NCBI RefSeq assembly: GCF_009749395.1
Contig: NZ_WBIR01000001.1
Span: 186,001-250,000 of the forward strand
Length of the DNA stretch: 64,000 nucleotides
Reading direction: 5' to 3'
DNA from: Agromyces salentinus
Lineage (GTDB): Bacteria > Actinomycetota > Actinomycetes > Actinomycetales > Microbacteriaceae
Part shown: positions 59,839-64,000 of the stretch, in pieces
Layout of the letters: the number at the start of each line of letters is the position of its first letter
Position numbering within the stretch: position 1 is the first letter of the stretch
Notes under the pieces: generated by a model
What the model was told of the DNA's origin: nothing
The model's input: the letters and a program-made list of their open reading frames with translations, nothing else
The model's database searches: none
Translations under genes and position numbers: made by a program

Positions 59839-60355
59839 ATGACCCACCACCCACGCACCGCGATCACCGGCGGCACCGGCTTCGTCGGACGACGCCGTGG
59901 CCCACAGCTCAGGCCCGAGGCATCCGTCACCACCTCGGAGCGCACTGGCGTCGACGCCAGTGGGTCGAAGGGTTGACGCGAGCGTTCGAGGGGTGCGAGG
60001 TCGTCGCGCACTGCGGGGGCATCAAGCGCGAGATCGACGACCAGATCTACAAGCGCGTGCACATAGAGGGCACCGCGAACGTGATCGAGGCAGCCAAGCG
60101 CGCCGGGGTGCGCAAGGTCATCGTGCTGACCTTCCTGCGGGCGCGCCCGGACTGCGGGTCCGCGTACCACGCGTCGAAGTGGGCGGCCGGGTCTCGATAT
60201 GCGTCGCTTCGCGGCGCTACTCGACCACCGGGGTAGCGACTCGGGCCTCGACTTCACGATCCTCAAGGCCGGCATGCCGCTGCCACGGCGCCGCCGTGCA
60301 CGCCACGAGAATGGCCAACGCCAACCAAGTGGGTGCCGCCATCACCCGGTGACGC
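59839..60355 (+). pseudogene. SDR/NAD-dependent epimerase pseudogene interrupted by a family R repeat
   Basis: The start MTHHPRTAITGGTGFVGR is a clean dinucleotide loop, but the frame is lost at once. A second frame (59973 on) gives AFEGCEVVAHCGGIKREIDDQ, GTANVIEAAKRAGVRKVIVLT and YHASKWAA (YxxxK). There a family R half unit (60187-60236) is inserted and ends the frame; the sequence resumes with LDFTILKAGM in a third frame. It is therefore a broken atypical SDR gene, with both a deletion/frameshift and an insertion. Confidence 0.8.
60187..60236. repeat. Family R half unit inside pseudogene
   Basis: GGGTCTCGATATGCGTCGCT and the following CGCGGCGCTACTCGACC; a single F-type copy with a slightly altered loop. 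Confidence 0.8.
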
Positions 60356-61516
60356 TCACACGAGCGCGGGATACGGGTACTCGGCCGAGCGCCCCTGGAA
60401 CTGCAGGATCGCCTCGTTGCGGACGCGACCGCCCTCGATCTCGATCGCACGGCTGATGGTGTCCGATTCGGCCCACGCCCCAGGGCCCTCCATCACGGTG
60501 CGGAGGAACGGCATCAGGGCTTCGCTGATCTCCCACGTGGCCGAGTTCCACAGGAACGACGGGCTGTGGTCGACCGCGTAGTAGTTGGTCGAATCACCGA
60601 CCATGAACATCGGGTCGGCGAACGAGGTGGGCCGCGCCCACTCGAATCCCATGCCCTCGTCGATCGAGACGTCGACGATGAGGCTGCCGGGGCGGAAGGC
60701 CCCGAGGTCCTCGGTGCGCAGGTAGGTGAGCGGTGCGTTCGGATCCTGCAGGGTGCAGTTGACGACGATGTCGTGCGCGGCGAGGAACGGGGCGAGTGCG
60801 ACGGGGCCGTCCTCCGTGTTCACGGTGCTCGCGAACGGCGCCTCCGGGTCGTGTTCGAACTGGATGATGTCGACGGACGGGATCGGGGAGCCGACGGCAG
60901 CCGTGTCGCGGTTGGTCAGTACGCGCACGTCGTGGATGCCGTGCGCGTTCAACACGGTGACGGCGCCGCGCGCGGTCGCGCCGAAGCCGATGACCACCGC
61001 GTTGAGCCGCCGCCCGTAGTCCCCCGTCGAGCCGCACAGTTGCAGGGCGTGCAGCACGCAGCAGTACCCCGCGATCTCGTTGTTCTTGTGGAACACGTGC
61101 AGCCCGAACCCGCCGTCGGCCTTCCAGTGGTTCATGGCTTCCCACGCGATGAGCGTGAGGCCCTTGTCGATGGCATATTGGGTCATGTCCCGGTCCTGGA
61201 CGCAGTGCGGCCAGCCCCACAGCACCTGTCCGTCTCGGAATTCGGCGAGGTCGGATGCGAGCGGCTTCGGCAGGGCGATGACGTCGGCCTCGGCGATGAT
61301 GGCCTCGCGGCTGGCCATCGCGCCCACCAGCGGAGCGAGCTGTTCGTCCGAGAATCCGAAACGCTCGCCGTAGCCGTGCTCGAGGATCATGTTCGCCCGT
61401 AGGTCAGCGGGGATCCGCTCGAGGTGCGAGGGATGGATCGGCAGTCGCCGCTCGTCGGTCTTGCGCGAGGTGACCAACACCCCGAGTGTGAGGAGAGCGG
61501 ATGTCGGCGTGTTCAT
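60356..61516 (-). CDS. N5-(carboxyethyl)ornithine synthase-like / alanine dehydrogenase-type enzyme
   Basis: The 386-aa protein has the AlaDH/PNT fold: LGVLVTSRKTDERRLPIHPSHLERI, ILEHGYGERFGFSD, PLASDLAEFRDGQVLWGWPHC, NAVVIGFGATARGAVTVLNAHG (NAD(P) loop) and NCTLQDPNAPLTYL, VDVSIDEGMGFEWARPTSF. These match N5-(carboxyethyl)ornithine synthase, which reductively joins pyruvate to ornithine, more than true alanine dehydrogenase. Start: ATG 61516 after TGGAGC. The 328-bp gap to the lipoprotein gene shows no feature. Confidence 0.82.
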   Translation of the reverse strand: MNTPTSALLTLGVLVTSRKTDERRLPIHPSHLERIPADLRANMILEHGYGERFGFSDEQLAPLVGAMASREAIIAEADVIALPKPLASDLAEFRDGQVLWGWPHCVQDRDMTQYAIDKGLTLIAWEAMNHWKADGGFGLHVFHKNNEIAGYCCVLHALQLCGSTGDYGRRLNAVVIGFGATARGAVTVLNAHGIHDVRVLTNRDTAAVGSPIPSVDIIQFEHDPEAPFASTVNTEDGPVALAPFLAAHDIVVNCTLQDPNAPLTYLRTEDLGAFRPGSLIVDVSIDEGMGFEWARPTSFADPMFMVGDSTNYYAVDHSPSFLWNSATWEISEALMPFLRTVMEGPGAWAESDTISRAIEIEGGRVRNEAILQFQGRSAEYPYPALV

Positions 61517-61844
61517 GTGAGCTCCAGTTGTGCGGCTGCCGGTGTCGGCTCGAGCTCGCTCACCGGCATCCGTCATGGCAGGTGTAGACCACGGGTGAAC
61601 CGCCGTCCGTCGAACCGGCGTCCTTCCCTGAGGGTACGTCACGGATGTTCGCCCGATCGCTGATCGCGGCGCAGGCTCACGGCCGAGCAGATCCGCGGGA
61701 GCCTGCCGAGCCGGGCGGGTTCGGGCGGAAGGACCTGCGGGTCAGCGGCTGAGCGCCGCATCAGTGGAAGCCCTGAACTGCCGGAGCACAGATCGGCAGT
61801 AGTGTGTGGCGATCAGTTTCGCTCATCGCCCGAAGTGGAGCCCC

Positions 61845-62600
61845 ATGAACGTCGCTACTCGCCGCTCCACCATCCTCGTGTCCGTTGCGGCTGCGCTCGC
61901 ACTTTCGGGGTGCACGATCGGCGCCGCTCCGGCGGCGGCGCCGACGCCGTCGGCTGAGGTGAGCGCATCATCGGCTCCGACGCCGACGCCGACACCCGAG
62001 CCGATCGAGTCGACCGAGCCCGCCGACCCGCTCACCACGGTGGCGGCGATCGTGGTTCGCCCAGAGCACCTCGATCTGGTCGACTCGGCGGGCGCCGTCG
62101 TGACGACGCTCTCCTACGACGCCGAAAGTGCCGAGTTCATCGACACCCTTTCGACGGTGCTCGGCGCAGAACCCACCCCCAGCGAGCACGGTGGCAGCTT
62201 GGAGACCCCGCCGAGAACCGAGTACGACTGGGATGGCGTGCGCGTCACCGACGACCTCGACGCCAAGGTTCCGACGGAGAACGGGCCGATCTACGGCGAA
62301 ATCGATATGAACCTGAGCGTGCTGTTCACAGCACCGACCGTGGGCGATGGCGTGGCCGTACGCACGGTGAACGGATTCCAGCCCGGCGGTGATGCGCATG
62401 CGCTCGCCATCGAACTGGGTGAGCCGTGGTACGGCAACGGATACGACCAGGTGCGGGTCGAAACCGGCGAGCCGATCGGTGAGCAGCAGCCGTACAACGA
62501 GTACGAGAACGCCTATTCGGTCGCGGTCAACACCTGGGAGTGGCAGGGCGCGTCGAACACGGTGTTCGCGCCGTGGAACTTCGGCGTCGGACACGTGTAG
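61845..62600 (+). CDS. Lipoprotein of unknown function
   Basis: A 251-aa protein with a lipobox (LALSGC) after a short signal (RRSTILVSVAAA). A Pro/Thr-rich linker (PTPTPTPEPIEST) precedes a beta-rich domain with YDAESAEFIDTLSTVLGAEP and EYENAYSVAVNTWEWQG. No family recognised. It should be anchored on the outer face of the membrane. GTGGAG precedes the ATG. Confidence 0.82.
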   Translation: MNVATRRSTILVSVAAALALSGCTIGAAPAAAPTPSAEVSASSAPTPTPTPEPIESTEPADPLTTVAAIVVRPEHLDLVDSAGAVVTTLSYDAESAEFIDTLSTVLGAEPTPSEHGGSLETPPRTEYDWDGVRVTDDLDAKVPTENGPIYGEIDMNLSVLFTAPTVGDGVAVRTVNGFQPGGDAHALAIELGEPWYGNGYDQVRVETGEPIGEQQPYNEYENAYSVAVNTWEWQGASNTVFAPWNFGVGHV

Positions 62601-62669
62601 CGGCGCTCCACGGTCACGGGATCTCGACCTCGTCACCTGCGGGTCAGCGCTCGATCGTAGGCTGGAACG

Positions 62670-63260
62670 GTGCCCCGACTCCACGCCGAACCCGATCGCA
62701 CCACGTGGGTGCCCGTCACCGACTCGCTCGGGTTCCGCGGCCGCCGTGCCCGCAAGACGGCGATCGCGATGCTGCTCTCACAGCTCAAGGGACCGGGTGC
62801 AGCTCCCTCGAAGCCCGGTGGTGGCGTCAGCGCCTGGGCCATGAGCCAAGCCGTCCCGTTCCTGATGCGCAAGGCCGCAGGCCGAGTGCTCGCCTGGGTC
62901 TGGAAGGCCGAGCCCGACCTGCTCGTCGTGCTGGCGCAGGTGCAGGCGGCGACCCCGGAGATGCGCATTGCCCGGGCGTCGATGCCGATCGAGTACGACG
63001 ACACCGAGGAGTTCCGCGGCACCTACCTCGGCGTCGGCGAGAAGCTCGTCATGCCGCTCCCGCCCGGCGGCCGGCCGCCGTTCGCGACGTACACGTGGGT
63101 TCTCGGCACGCATCTGGTGAGCGTGACCGCGGTGTGCAGCGATCGCGAGCGGTTCGGCACCGTCATCGCGGACGTCGACGAACTCGCCCGCGGCATCCGC
63201 GTGATCGACGATCTGACGGTCGGCGAGTCGGAGCCGGTACTGCGGATCGACCCGGCCTGA
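62670..63260 (+). CDS. Hypothetical cytosolic protein
   Basis: The 196-aa protein (GTG start, GGAACG just upstream) begins PRLHAEPDRTTWVPVTDSLG and is largely soluble, with a beta-rich second half (KLVMPLPPGGRPPFATYTWV...VSVTAVCSDRERFGTVI). I do not recognise a family. It stands alone between the lipoprotein and the convergent flavoprotein gene. Confidence 0.65.
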   Translation: MPRLHAEPDRTTWVPVTDSLGFRGRRARKTAIAMLLSQLKGPGAAPSKPGGGVSAWAMSQAVPFLMRKAAGRVLAWVWKAEPDLLVVLAQVQAATPEMRIARASMPIEYDDTEEFRGTYLGVGEKLVMPLPPGGRPPFATYTWVLGTHLVSVTAVCSDRERFGTVIADVDELARGIRVIDDLTVGESEPVLRIDPA

Positions 63261-63308
63261 TCGGCGGGCCGGGCGTTCTCAGCGCGGTCCGGCCAATGCA
63301 TTGCCGTC

Positions 63309-64000
63309 TCACGCGTCAACCAGCGCGTCGATGTCGTCGGCCACGAGGTCGGCGTTCAGCGCACCGGCCACGAGCGAGCCGAGGCCGAGCGAGACGGAGA
63401 CGTTGGCGCGCACGTTCACGACGTTGCCGACCGCCCACACCCCGGGCACCGAGGTGCGACCGTCGTCGTCGATGTCGACCCACGAGCCGAGTTCGCTCTC
63501 GGTCGTCGTCGCGCCGAGCGAGCGCAACAGGGCATCGCGTGGGCGCAGCGTCGGGCCGGTGAAGACCACCTCCACGTCGACCACGCGCCCATCGACCTCG
63601 ACGCCCGTGACCCGTTCCCCTTCAACGCGCAAAGAGGTCACCGCACCGGATTCCACGCGGATGCCACGGCGCGCGAGCCGGTCGAGGTCGGCAGCGGATG
63701 CCTCGCCGACGACGTTCTCGAAGTAGACGACGCGATCCGACCACTGCCGGAGCAACTGCGCCTGCTCGACGCTGCGTGCGGAGGTCGCCACGACGCCGAT
63801 GACGTTATTGCGGTGCTCCCACCCGTCGCAGTAGGGGCAGACGACGACGCCTCGGCCCCACTGCTCGCGGAAGCCGGGGATATCCGGCAGTACATCTTCG
63901 AGGCCGGACGCGACCAAGAGCCGGCGCGTTCGGAGGGTGCCGTGCGCGGTGTCGACCTCGATGACGCCATCCTCGACCCGTGCAGACGCGACCTCACCCT
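63309..64000 (-). CDS. Thioredoxin reductase-like FAD oxidoreductase (5' end outside window)
   Basis: The last 230 residues are visible. They include RRLLVASGLEDVLPDIPGF, the redox motif VCPYCDGWEH (C-x-x-C), GVVATSARSVEQAQLLRQW and GVWAVGNVVNVRANVSVS at the C-terminus. It is a paralogue of the product of the gene at 30069 (same CPYCDGWEH core). The start and any promoter lie beyond the right edge, so I cannot say whether it carries the same operator. Confidence 0.88.
   Translation of the reverse strand, partial: GEVASARVEDGVIEVDTAHGTLRTRRLLVASGLEDVLPDIPGFREQWGRGVVVCPYCDGWEHRNNVIGVVATSARSVEQAQLLRQWSDRVVYFENVVGEASAADLDRLARRGIRVESGAVTSLRVEGERVTGVEVDGRVVDVEVVFTGPTLRPRDALLRSLGATTTESELGSWVDIDDDGRTSVPGVWAVGNVVNVRANVSVSLGLGSLVAGALNADLVADDIDALVDA

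Noticed and set aside
59668-59850. A 60-aa minus-strand frame between the DUF6414-like gene and the pseudogene
   Set aside because: No ribosome-binding site, no recognisable product, low-quality composition.
1-64000. Prophage, integrative element or biosynthetic gene cluster
   Set aside because: No integrase, phage structural gene, conjugation gene, polyketide or peptide synthase was seen; the low-GC two-gene island is the only sign of transfer.

Overview
The window is a high-GC stretch of an actinobacterial chromosome. Coding density, GTG/TTG starts, many ATGA overlaps, a HAIR (HspR) operator, IdeR/DtxR-type iron boxes and a ScbR-like TetR point to Actinobacteria. The gene set and the very frequent decamer family GGATGCCGCG/CGCGGCATCC are what I would expect of Microbacteriaceae, with Agromyces as the nearest guess; this assignment is an inference, not a match. 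I found no rRNA, tRNA, complete insertion sequence, CRISPR array or origin. About 65 protein genes are supported.

Layout. 1-10.8 kb: lipase-maturation-factor-like protein (cut by the left edge), FAD oxidoreductase, NUDIX and MBL-fold enzymes, a Cys-rich DUF1540 protein beside an iron box, a DoxX-like protein, a trans-sulfuration enzyme, EI24-type and cytochrome b membrane proteins. 11-18.7 kb: a TetR/hydrolase divergon, a ScbR-like regulator divergent from a TIGR01777 epimerase, and a four-gene ABC transporter / two-component operon. 18.8-29.2 kb: a hydrolase-RidA-hydrolase operon, arginase family, phosphatase, VOC proteins, ATP-dependent DNA ligase, HbpS-like, RibD-type reductase, GNAT, SDR and NudL-type genes. 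29.3-39.4 kb: an XRE-cupin regulator divergent from a thioredoxin-reductase-like protein, siderophore-interacting protein, a large secreted phosphoesterase, and a DUF2306/two-component operon. 39.7-54.4 kb: secreted hydrolases, a fosfomycin hydrolase (FosX type), KatE-type catalase, a methyltransferase carrying the same promoter/operator as the 30-kb oxidoreductase, MBL and membrane proteins. 54.8-57.5 kb: an HspR-controlled Clp ATPase. 57.6-59.7 kb: a visibly lower-GC island with a NYN-domain protein and a DUF6414-like protein. 59.8-64 kb: an SDR pseudogene, a carboxyethylornithine-synthase-like enzyme, a lipoprotein and a second thioredoxin-reductase-like protein cut by the right edge.

Intergenic DNA is unusually rich in repeats. 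One family (here family R; core halves GTCGAGTAGGCGC..CAGCGCCGTATCGAGACC and its reverse complement) occurs in at least eight places, lies in frame inside the Clp ATPase, interrupts the SDR pseudogene and supplies stop codons to neighbouring genes. Octamer arrays (24 units at 50.1 kb), a 20-bp array that ends two convergent genes, a 30-bp array upstream of fosX and long perfect inverted repeats are also present.

The most promising regulatory observation is a shared palindrome plus identically spaced promoter upstream of two genes 19 kb apart (30,069 and 49,231), whose products would form a reductase/methyltransferase pair under the XRE-cupin regulator. The best candidate for an undescribed system is the NYN/DUF6414 island with its intrinsic terminator placed directly before the NYN start codon.
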